Shown here: positions 27,301 to 33,464 of the stretch, one piece after another | How the letters are laid out: the number at the start of each line of letters is the position of its first letter | Numbering within the stretch: the first letter of the stretch is position 1 | Assembly: GCA_052115395.1 (NCBI GenBank) | Contig: JBFRGO010000001.1 | From: Noviluteimonas sp052115395 | GTDB taxonomy: Bacteria; Pseudomonadota; Gammaproteobacteria; Xanthomonadales; Xanthomonadaceae | Strand: one strand, 5' to 3' | DNA length: 64,000 bases | Made by a program: the position numbers and the translations under genes | The notes under the pieces: generated by a model | Databases searched by the model: none | What the model was told of the DNA's origin: nothing | Seen by the model: the letters and a program-made list of their open reading frames with translations, nothing else

Positions 27301-28289
27301 ACGCGCAACTGCACAAACTGCACGGGATGATGGAGCGGCAGGTCTCGCACATGATCCGCCTGGTCGACGACCTGATGGAGGTCTCGCGCATCACGCGTGG
27401 CGAGATCGAATTGCGCAAGCAACGCGTGACCATGCGCGATGTCCTGGAAGGCGCCATCGAAACCAGCCGGCCGCTGCTCGAACAGGCGAACCATCATTTC
27501 CACGTCGAAGCCACCGCCGAGGCGCTGCCGCTCGAAGCCGATCCGATGCGGCTGGCGCAGGTGTTCACCAATTTGCTCAACAACGCGGCGAAGTACACGC
27601 CGGCCGGCGGCAACATCACGCTGCACGCGGCGCGCGATGGCGACATGGTGGAGGTGCGTGTTCGCGACGATGGCATCGGGCTGGCGGCGGAGATGCTGAC
27701 GCAGGTGTTCGACATGTTCACGCAGAGCGAGCATGGCCGCGCGCATTCGCAGGGTGGGCTCGGGATCGGGCTGACCCTGGTGAAGAGCCTGGTCGAGCAA
27801 CATGGCGGCACGGTGGAGGCGCGCAGCGCGGGGCTCGGGCAAGGGAGCGAGTTCGTCGTGCGTTTGCCTCTGGCGCCGGGTTCGCGGATCGAGGAAACGG
27901 GCGAGTGGCCGGTGGTGCGGCAGCGGCATGCGATGTCGATCCTGGTGGCCGACGACAATCACGAGAGTGCCGATTCGATGGCCTTGTTCCTGCAGATGCG
28001 GGGGCACGATGTGCGGACGGTCTACGACGGTCGCGCGGCGTTGGATGCGATCGCGGAGCGGCGGCCGGATGTGGTGTTGCTGGATCTGGGGATGCCGACG
28101 TTGGATGGGTATGAGACGTGTCAGCAGATTCGGGCGATGCCGGATGGGGACAAGATCGCGGTGATGGCGACGACTGGGTGGGGGTCGGATGCGGATCGGT
28201 TGCGGTCGGCGGCTTGTGGGTTCGATGCGCATCTGGTGAAGCCGGTGGATCCTGGGTTGTTGTTGGCTCGGTTGGATGCGTTGCACTGA
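24312..28289 (+). CDS. Soluble hybrid sensor histidine kinase (GAF-PAS-PAS-PAS-GAF-GAF-HisKA-HATPase-REC)
   Basis: 1325 residues, no signal peptide or membrane segment. Approximate order: GAF (55-210), PAS (220-340), PAS/PAC (350-475), PAS (480-600), GAF (615-770), GAF (785-965), dimerisation domain with phosphorylated H974 in TLAHELRNPLAPLRN, HATPase_c (about 1080-1195) with NLLNNAAKYTPAGG and GLGIGLTLVKSLVEQHGG, and a C-terminal receiver with D1214/D1215 and phosphoacceptor D1258 in VVLLDLGMPTLDGYE. The first and third GAF domains are clearly internal duplicates: PLLARDGRVLGVLTTH against PLFARDGQIVGMISTH. No output regulator is adjacent except the AraC-type gene downstream, and the phosphotransfer partner is unknown. 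The last ~600 bases shift to G- and T-ending codons. Confidence 0.92.
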   Translation: MDAHGPDAERPAGEGNWLRRVHAFDWAATPLGPLTNWPHALRTALQLHETEIDHLRRLQKLSTRLVRDDEDEDQLLEDVLGAAVLVAGAQSGELRMVREDGGLDLIASHGFEDSFPDFHHASEARALAEECAHTARRLMVDDVVLSSFFDPDTRSALAASGIRAIQAAPLLARDGRVLGVLTTHHREGVPGERDLLLLDLLSRQAADWIERAHAADKLEDSERRLRTILHQTVAGILVADSDGRMTYVNRCWCRMLGYREEELIGKHLVEITDPESFDRTHEALRRLEGGMPSLTIEKCYRRKDGTPLWGSSSVSAMRGPDGRYEGLVAVVIDIGEHKHLEQSLRDQADRLELALQTGRLGTWHLDLLTLETQASDQCKANFGLQPHETLNFHRAFEELIHPEDRDAMRAALTQTITAHADYDADFRVVWPDGSVHWIVSRGRAVYNTEGRAVAMTGVNFDDTERRAAMDRLRENEAQLRRTVEDAPLALCLHAEDGEILNLSRHWTELTGYTKNDPAVLQEWLRRAYGIRDGEFREAIERIFGADHAMVQTDIEILTRNGQPRTWSLNASSPGLLKDGRRYVVAMALDITERKRAEALMRRSAARAAFRVSLSDLLRPLSDPAQIQCTAATALCEHLGADRALFAEMSDDGQIAQVHTDHFLEGVPTNGNGHALAAFGEETGQRLRAGRTVVLDDAHASSTLGQPQRDAYEHMQVRAHVSVPLVKRSRLSALLSVHQATPRLWAGDEIALIEETAERTWAAIARARAEAAVRESEARLNAELADATLLQSISAELVHEESEDALYESIVSAAMAIMRSQFAVLQRLHPERGNGGALELLASRGFTPQSTTEWTWIDAGPASQSCSAQAMRAGQRMVLEDVAHKASMEGSADLDRYRRTGIAAVQSTPLFARDGQIVGMISTHWTRPHMPAERDLRLLDILARQAADLIERRQALEDLRANDRRKDEFLATLAHELRNPLAPLRNCLHILRATEGEDAQLHKLHGMMERQVSHMIRLVDDLMEVSRITRGEIELRKQRVTMRDVLEGAIETSRPLLEQANHHFHVEATAEALPLEADPMRLAQVFTNLLNNAAKYTPAGGNITLHAARDGDMVEVRVRDDGIGLAAEMLTQVFDMFTQSEHGRAHSQGGLGIGLTLVKSLVEQHGGTVEARSAGLGQGSEFVVRLPLAPGSRIEETGEWPVVRQRHAMSILVADDNHESADSMALFLQMRGHDVRTVYDGRAALDAIAERRPDVVLLDLGMPTLDGYETCQQIRAMPDGDKIAVMATTGWGSDADRLRSAACGFDAHLVKPVDPGLLLARLDALH

Positions 28290-28324
28290 CCGCTTGCTCG
28301 AAACCACTTGGCGCGTCGCCCGAA

Positions 28325-28373
28325 CGTGAGTAGTTCCAAATTTTTTTGGGAAAAAAATTTGAAACTACTCACG
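28325..28373. repeat. AT-rich 23-base inverted repeat with 3-base loop
   Basis: The left arm (28325-28347, CGTGAGTAGTTC then CAAAT and a T run) and the right arm (28351-28373) are complementary over 23 positions with a single mismatch, around a GGG loop. The arms contain seven T and seven A in a row, striking in such GC-rich DNA. It lies 36 bases after the kinase stop. It has no U tract after the stem, so it is not a classic intrinsic terminator. Confidence 0.85.
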
Positions 28374-28438
28374 CTGGGGCATCACCTTTCGAACGTTGGC
28401 TCTCGATTGGGGGATTCGCCCGGGCATTCGTTTTGCCG

Positions 28439-28458
28439 GTGCGAAGCGCGCTTCGCAC
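28439..28458. promoter_or_regulatory. 20-base perfect palindrome, possible operator of the AraC-type gene
   Basis: GTGCGAAGCGCGCTTCGCAC is perfectly self-complementary and ends 32 bases before the AraC-type start codon. A promoter TTCGCA (28452-28457), 17-base spacer, GATAAA (28475-28480) would place the -35 box inside its right half, as expected for a repressor or autoregulatory site. Confidence 0.5.
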
Positions 28459-28490
28459 TGTCCCGATCGTTGTCGATAAACTCCGAAGCC

Positions 28491-28979
28491 ATGCCGCTGC
28501 GCCCGCCCCAAGATCCCGACCTGCTCCGCCGCCTGTTGCGCGCGAAGGACCGCATGGACGCGTCTTCGCACGAGGAATGGCCGGTGGAGCGGCTGTCGCA
28601 GGTCAGCGCGGTTTCGGAGGCGCATTTCGCGCGGTCGTTCAAGGAAGCGTTCGGGGTCCCGCCGCATCGGTATTTGCTGACGCGACGGATCGAGCGCGCA
28701 ACGGCGTTGCTGCGCGAGACGGAGTTGTCGATCACCGACATCGCCTTCCAGACCGGGTGGAGCAGCTTGGGGACGTTTGGGCGCACGTTCCGCGACATCA
28801 CCGGGGAAAGCCCGGGGGCGCTGCGGTTACGGGAGCGGGCTGCGTCGCATGCGCCGGAGGCGGTGCCGGTATGTCATCTGAAGGCCGCGCAGCGGCCGGG
28901 GCTCACGATCGCAGTTTCGGAGAAGCGCCGCCGCGAGGCGGGCCGTAGGATCGCCGCACCTACCAAGGAGGTCACATGA
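28491..28979 (+). CDS. Short AraC-family transcriptional regulator
   Basis: 162 residues, essentially only the AraC DNA-binding domain of two helix-turn-helix motifs: VERLSQVSAVSEAHFARSFK and ITDIAFQTGWSSLGTFGRTF, with PHRYLLTRRIERATALL between. A ~45-residue basic tail follows. No effector-binding domain is present, so activity may be controlled by abundance or by a partner protein. The stop overlaps the next start (ATGA), joining it to a VOC protein. AraC-VOC pairs are common in this group, where the regulator usually controls the enzyme gene, but this is inferred. A perfect 20-base palindrome lies just upstream. Confidence 0.9.
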   Translation: MPLRPPQDPDLLRRLLRAKDRMDASSHEEWPVERLSQVSAVSEAHFARSFKEAFGVPPHRYLLTRRIERATALLRETELSITDIAFQTGWSSLGTFGRTFRDITGESPGALRLRERAASHAPEAVPVCHLKAAQRPGLTIAVSEKRRREAGRRIAAPTKEVT

Positions 28980-29383
28980 ACCAGGGTGTCGGAGTCGTTG
29001 GGCTTTACGTGCGCGACCAGGAAGAAGCGCTGCAGTTCTATGTCGACAAGCTCGGATTTCGCGTGCACACCGATGCGCGCAACGGCGATTATCGGTGGCT
29101 GACGGTGCAGCATCCGGAGCAACCGTCGTTCCAGTTGGGCTTGTTCGCACCGCAGGCGCCGGTGCTCGATGAAGCCACGGCGCAAAGCGTGCGCGAGATC
29201 GTCGCGAAGGGCGCGATGCCGCCGCTGGTGCTGGTCGTCGACGACTGCCGCAAGGCCCATGCGCGCATGCGCGACAAGGGCGTGGAATTCACGCAGGAAC
29301 CCACGGAACAATACGGTGCCGTCGACGCGGGCTTTCGCGATCCCTCGGGCAACGGCTGGAAGATGATCGAAGCCCGCGGGTGA
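28976..29383 (+). CDS. VOC-superfamily (glyoxalase-like) protein
   Basis: A 135-residue vicinal oxygen chelate protein. The first module is VGLYVRDQEEALQFYVDKLG and the second VLVVDDCRKAHARMRDKGVE, ending FRDPSGNGWKMIEARG with the metal-binding position in PSGNGW. The substrate is unknown. It is translated from a start overlapping the AraC-type stop and ends in a bidirectional terminator shared with convergent pnp. It is distinct from the VOC protein at 2 kb, being closer to the stand-alone extradiol/glyoxalase subgroup. Confidence 0.9.
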   Translation: MNQGVGVVGLYVRDQEEALQFYVDKLGFRVHTDARNGDYRWLTVQHPEQPSFQLGLFAPQAPVLDEATAQSVREIVAKGAMPPLVLVVDDCRKAHARMRDKGVEFTQEPTEQYGAVDAGFRDPSGNGWKMIEARG

Positions 29384-29403
29384 AGCCTGCCCACGCACCA
29401 ACG

Positions 29404-29434
29404 AAAACGGGCCCCGAAGGGCCCGTTTTCTTTT
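29404..29434. terminator. Bidirectional terminator between the VOC gene and pnp
   Basis: The 11-base stem AAAACGGGCCC/GGGCCCGTTTT with a CGAA loop is followed by CTTTT on the + strand and, read from the other side, by T-rich sequence. It serves two convergent transcripts. Confidence 0.9.
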
Positions 29435-29453
29435 CCAGCGATGCGCGCGGCGA

Positions 29454-31562
29454 TTACTCGGCCGTGACGCCCTCGCCTTCTTCGACGGCCTTCATCGACA
29501 GGCGGATGCGGCCCTGCTTGTCGACTTCGAGGACCTTGACCTTCACCACGTCGCCTTCCTTGAGCTTGTCGCTGACCTTCTCGACGCGCTCGTTGGAAAT
29601 CTGCGACACATGGACCAGGCCGTCCTTGCCCGGCAGGATCGTCACGAACGCACCGAAGTCCATCAGCTTGACGACCTTGCCCTCGTAGATGCGACCGGGC
29701 TCGACGTCGGAGGTGATCTGCTCGATGCGCGACTTGGCGGCCTGCGCGGCGGCGGCGTTGACCGATGCGATGACGATCGTGCCGTCGTCCTGGATGTCGA
29801 TCTGCGTGCCGGTTTCCTTCGTGATCGCCTGGATCGTCGAACCGCCCTTGCCGATGACTTCGCGGATCTTGTCCGGATGGATCTTCATCGTCAGCAGGCG
29901 CGGCGCGAACTCCGAGAGCTCACCGCGCGGCGTGGTGATGGCGTTGGCCATCTCGCCGAGGATGTGCAGGCGGCCGGCCTTCGCCTGCGCCAGCGCGACC
30001 TTCATGATCTCTTCGGTGATGCCCTGGATCTTGATGTCCATCTGCAGCGCCGAAATACCGTTCTGCGTACCGGCGACCTTGAAGTCCATGTCGCCGAGGT
30101 GGTCTTCGTCACCGAGGATGTCGGACAGGACGACGTACTGCTCGCCTTCCTTCACCAGGCCCATCGCGATACCCGCGACCGGCGCCTTCACCGGCACGCC
30201 GGCGTCCATCAGCGCGAGCGAGGAACCGCACACCGAGGCCATCGACGAGGAACCGTTGGATTCGGTGATTTCCGACACGATGCGGATGGTGTACGGGAAC
30301 TCTTCCATCGACGGCATCACGGCGAGCACGCCGCGCTTGGCGAGGCGGCCGTGGCCGATTTCGCGACGCTTCGGGCCCATCATGCGGCCGGCTTCACCGA
30401 CCGAGTAAGGCGGGAAGTTGTAATGGAACAGGAAGTGTTCCTTGTACTCGCCGGCGACGGCATCGATGATCTGGCCGTCGCGCGCGGTGCCGAGCGTGGC
30501 GACCACGATCGCCTGCGTCTCGCCGCGGGTGAACAGCGAGGAGCCGTGCGTGCGCGGCAGGATGCCGACCTGCGAGTTGATCGGGCGGACGGTGTCGAGC
30601 GCGCGGCCGTCGATGCGGACCTTCGAGGACAGCACCGAGTTGCGCATGGTGTTGTATTCGAGTTCGCCGAATTCCTTCGCGAAATCGCCCTGCTGCCAGC
30701 CTTCGGCTTCGGCGCGGCCCGTCAGCGCGGTCCACGTGTCCTTCTTGATCGCGGAGATCGCGTCCTTGCGCTCGCCCTTGTGGCGGATCTGGTAGGCCTG
30801 CGAGAGCTGCGTGCCGCACGCTTCCTGGATCGCGGAGATCAGCGCGGCGTTCTTGGCCGGCGCGGTCCACGTCGAGGCCTTGGTGCCGGCTTCGACGGTG
30901 AGCTCGTTGATCGCGTTGATGACCTTCTGCATTTCGCGATGGCCGAACATCACCGCGCCGAGCATCACGTCTTCAGAGAGTTCCTTCGCTTCGGACTCCA
31001 CCATCAGCACGGCGTTGGACGTGCCGGCGACGACGAGTTCGAGTTCGGAATCGACGAGCTCGCTCGTCGAGGGATTGAGGATGTACTGGCCGTTCTTGTA
31101 ACCGACCTTGGCGGCGCCGATCGGGCCCTGGAACGGCGTGCCGCCCAGCGACAGCGCGGCCGAGGCGCCGATGAGCGCGGCGATGTCGCCGTCGACTTCC
31201 GGATTCAGCGACATCACCGTCGCGATGATCTGGACTTCGTTCTTGTATTCCTCGGGGAACAGCGGGCGGATCGGGCGGTCGATGAGACGCGAGATCAGCG
31301 TTTCCTTCTCCGTCTGGCGGCCTTCGCGCTTGAAGAAGCCACCGGGGATGCGGCCGCCGGCGTAGAACTTTTCCTGGTAGTCGACGGTGAGCGGGAAGAA
31401 GTCCTGCCCCTCGCGCGCCGACTTGGCGGCGACGGCGGTGACCAGCAGTACGGTGCCATCGATCTTGACGACGACGGCGCCGGAGGCCTGGCGCGCGATC
31501 TCGCCGGTTTCGAGGGTGACCTCGTGCTTGCCGTACTGGAAGGTCTTGGTGATTTTCGCCAC
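29454..31562 (-). CDS. pnp: Polyribonucleotide nucleotidyltransferase (PNPase)
   Basis: A 702-residue 3'-5' phosphorolytic exoribonuclease, trimeric, part of the RNA degradosome in many proteobacteria. Two RNase PH modules are separated by a helical linker; the catalytic region is in SDILGDEDHLGDMDFKVAG (about residues 483-500). A KH domain (KIREVIGKGGSTIQAITKET, about 560-580) and a C-terminal S1 domain (GRIYEGKVVKLMDFGAFVTI) bind RNA. The start MAKITKTFQYGKHEV is canonical. It is last in the rimP-to-pnp operon and 124 bases after rpsO, with an intrinsic terminator between, so its level is probably set by partial read-through and autocontrol as in E. coli. Confidence 0.98.
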   Translation of the reverse strand: MAKITKTFQYGKHEVTLETGEIARQASGAVVVKIDGTVLLVTAVAAKSAREGQDFFPLTVDYQEKFYAGGRIPGGFFKREGRQTEKETLISRLIDRPIRPLFPEEYKNEVQIIATVMSLNPEVDGDIAALIGASAALSLGGTPFQGPIGAAKVGYKNGQYILNPSTSELVDSELELVVAGTSNAVLMVESEAKELSEDVMLGAVMFGHREMQKVINAINELTVEAGTKASTWTAPAKNAALISAIQEACGTQLSQAYQIRHKGERKDAISAIKKDTWTALTGRAEAEGWQQGDFAKEFGELEYNTMRNSVLSSKVRIDGRALDTVRPINSQVGILPRTHGSSLFTRGETQAIVVATLGTARDGQIIDAVAGEYKEHFLFHYNFPPYSVGEAGRMMGPKRREIGHGRLAKRGVLAVMPSMEEFPYTIRIVSEITESNGSSSMASVCGSSLALMDAGVPVKAPVAGIAMGLVKEGEQYVVLSDILGDEDHLGDMDFKVAGTQNGISALQMDIKIQGITEEIMKVALAQAKAGRLHILGEMANAITTPRGELSEFAPRLLTMKIHPDKIREVIGKGGSTIQAITKETGTQIDIQDDGTIVIASVNAAAAQAAKSRIEQITSDVEPGRIYEGKVVKLMDFGAFVTILPGKDGLVHVSQISNERVEKVSDKLKEGDVVKVKVLEVDKQGRIRLSMKAVEEGEGVTAE

Positions 31563-31639
31563 GGGTGTATTCCTTGGATGTTGCTAGCGGATGGACCTCA
31601 ACCGACCCTTGCCGGTTGCGGCTGGCGCCATGGCGGCGC

Positions 31640-31676
31640 CAAAAACAAAACCGCGGCGCATCGCTGCGCCGCGGTT
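31640..31676 (-). terminator. Intrinsic terminator between rpsO and pnp
   Basis: The stem AACCGCGGCGCA (31649-31660) / TGCGCCGCGGTT (31665-31676) is perfect over 12 bases with a 4-base loop, and on the - strand is followed by TTGTTTTTGG. Read-through would be needed for co-transcription of pnp. Confidence 0.85.
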
Positions 31677-31686
31677 GTGGTATCGC

Positions 31687-31947
31687 TTATCGGCGCAGGC
31701 CGAGCTTCTCGATCAGGGCCTTGTAGCGCTCGTTGTCCTTGCGCTTGAGGTAGTCGAGGAGGCTGCGACGACGATTGACCATCATCAGCAGGCCACGACG
31801 GCTGTGGTGATCCTGCTTGTGGGTCTTGAAGTGGCCCGTGAGCTGCTCGATGCGGGCCGTGAGCAGGGCGACCTGGACTTCCGGCGAACCGGTGTCGTTG
31901 TCGCCGCGCTTGTGTTCGCTGATGACTTTCGCGGAATCGATGGACAT
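31687..31947 (-). CDS. rpsO: 30S ribosomal protein S15
   Basis: 86 residues, the normal length for S15, a primary 16S rRNA binder that joins the platform of the 30S subunit. DNDTGSPEVQVALLTARIEQL, HFKTHKQDHHSRRGLL and RRRSLLDYLKRKD are signature segments. A Shine-Dalgarno GGAG lies 10 bases before the ATG at 31947. The gene has a candidate promoter at the end of truB and an untranslated leader of about 115 bases, as expected for the known autoregulation of S15 on its own mRNA. It is followed by a strong terminator before pnp. Confidence 0.98.
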   Translation of the reverse strand: MSIDSAKVISEHKRGDNDTGSPEVQVALLTARIEQLTGHFKTHKQDHHSRRGLLMMVNRRRSLLDYLKRKDNERYKALIEKLGLRR

Positions 31948-32070
31948 TGCTTGCTAACTCCTGGATGCGAGGCTTGCAGGAACGCCCGGAATGTCGCGAC
32001 CGGAGCGCACCGCGTGCCCGCCTGTTGTGGGGACGATGGTGGTGTTGCGGGTGGATCGAATAGCCGCGGG

Positions 32071-32100
32071 ATTGTAAGCCTCGCGGGCCTTTCAGGACAA
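32071..32100 (-). promoter_or_regulatory. rpsO promoter overlapping the end of truB
   Basis: On the - strand, TTGTCC (32100-32095), an 18-base spacer and TACAAT (32076-32071). Transcription would start near 32064, leaving a ~117-base leader before rpsO. Confidence 0.6.
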
Positions 32101-33078
32101 GGGTTTAGGCGCGCCCGCCGCGGGTTGGCCGAGGGCCGCGGCCCATGTGAACAGGCGCTGCGGACGCAGCCGCCCGTCCCCATCGAGTTCGCCCAGGCCC
32201 AGCGCCCGTCCGGACTCGTCGTACACCGCGACGCTGCCGGGCATCGCACGGAAGCCCTCGACGGCCTGGCCACGCGCGAGCCGATGGGCCTGTGCGTCCG
32301 TGACGCGCAGGCCCGGCCATGCGGCCATTCCGGTTTCGATCGGCAGCAGGCAGGCATCGAGCATGCGTTGGCCGCGCTCGGCGAGCTCCTGCAGGGCTTC
32401 GAGCGTCCACATGCGCGGGTCGCGGAAGGGATCGACCCACAGGCGACGCAGCTCCGCGACGTGGGCGCCGCAACCGAGGGCTTCGCCCAGGTCGCGCACG
32501 AGGCTGCGCACGTAGGTGCCCGAGCCGCATTCCACGTGCAGGCGCAGCAGCGGCAGTTGGCCGTGCAGCAGGTCGGCGGAGGAAATCAGGTCGAAGGCGT
32601 GGACGTCGACCGGGCGCGGCTCGACTTCCACCACTTCGCCACGGCGCGCCCGCGCGTAGAGCGGCTCGCCGCCGCGCTTGAGCGCCGAATAGATCGGCGG
32701 GCGCTGCATCTGCGCGCCGGTGAGCGTGCGAAGCGCGGCGTCGAGCTGCGCAATCGTGAGGTCGGGGACCGGCCGCTCGCGCAGGGCCTGGCCTTCGGCG
32801 TCGTCGGTATCGGTGGTGATGCCCAGGTGCGCGACGGTCTCGTAGGCCTTGCGCGCGCCCAGCAGGCCGCCGGCGATCTTGGTCGCTTCGCCGAAGCACA
32901 CCGGCAGCAAGCCGGTGGCGAGTGGATCCAGGCTGCCGGTGTGGCCGGCCTTGTCGGCGTTGAACAGGTGCCGCACGCGCTGCAGGGCCTGGTTGGAACT
33001 CAGGCCCCGGGGCTTGTCGAGCAACAGGATTCCGTCGAGCTTCCGAAACGATTTCTTCGGACCCGGCGGCGACTTCAA
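32092..33078 (-). CDS. truB: tRNA pseudouridine-55 synthase
   Basis: 328 residues. TruB makes the universal pseudouridine of the tRNA T-loop. The catalytic aspartate is in GHTGSLDPLATGLLPV (about D47), with the second family motif in PPIYSALKRGGEPLYARAR and the third in CGSGTYVRSLVRDLGEALG. A PUA-like C-terminal domain follows (AHRLARGQAVEGF). The start is a TTG at 33078, 5 bases after the rbfA stop; no better in-frame ATG precedes the conserved KLDGILLLDKPRG. The gene lies between rbfA and rpsO, as in the E. coli operon. Confidence 0.95.
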   Translation of the reverse strand: MKSPPGPKKSFRKLDGILLLDKPRGLSSNQALQRVRHLFNADKAGHTGSLDPLATGLLPVCFGEATKIAGGLLGARKAYETVAHLGITTDTDDAEGQALRERPVPDLTIAQLDAALRTLTGAQMQRPPIYSALKRGGEPLYARARRGEVVEVEPRPVDVHAFDLISSADLLHGQLPLLRLHVECGSGTYVRSLVRDLGEALGCGAHVAELRRLWVDPFRDPRMWTLEALQELAERGQRMLDACLLPIETGMAAWPGLRVTDAQAHRLARGQAVEGFRAMPGSVAVYDESGRALGLGELDGDGRLRPQRLFTWAAALGQPAAGAPKPLS

Positions 33079-33083
33079 GCGGC

Positions 33084-33446
33084 TCAGGCCTCGTCGCCCG
33101 TGGTTGGGGCGTCGCGCAGGAGCTGGTCGATGCGCTCGCCCTTGTCGACCGAATCGTCGTAATGGAAATGCAACTCGGGCACGTGGCGCAACTTCATCGC
33201 GCGGCCCAGCTGGTACCGGATTTCCGGGGCGATCGCCTTCAGCGCCTTCACCGTTTCCTTCGCCTTTTCAGGCTGCAGGACGGTGACGAACACTTTCGCG
33301 TGCGCCATGTCGCGCGTGACCTCCACGTCGGAGACGCTGGTCGAGCCCAGGCCGTGCTCGCGCACGGCGTGGTGGACCAGCGTGCCCAGCTCGCGACGGA
33401 GCTGGGCAGCGACGCGATCGGTGCGATGGAAGCTTTTCTGCGCCAT
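33084..33446 (-). CDS. rbfA: Ribosome-binding factor A
   Basis: 120 residues of the KH-like RbfA fold (RTDRVAAQLRRELGTLVHHA, VSDVEVTRDMAHAKVFVTVL, MKLRHVPELHFHYDDSVDKG). RbfA binds immature 30S subunits and is needed for 16S rRNA 5' end maturation, notably in the cold. The ATG at 33446 gives the family start MAQKSFHRTDRVA. An upstream in-frame GTG at 33461, 3 bases after the infB stop, would add five residues and may give tighter coupling. It lies between infB and truB in the standard order. Confidence 0.94.
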   Translation of the reverse strand: MAQKSFHRTDRVAAQLRRELGTLVHHAVREHGLGSTSVSDVEVTRDMAHAKVFVTVLQPEKAKETVKALKAIAPEIRYQLGRAMKLRHVPELHFHYDDSVDKGERIDQLLRDAPTTGDEA

Positions 33447-33464
33447 GGCGACTGCAGGCACGCC

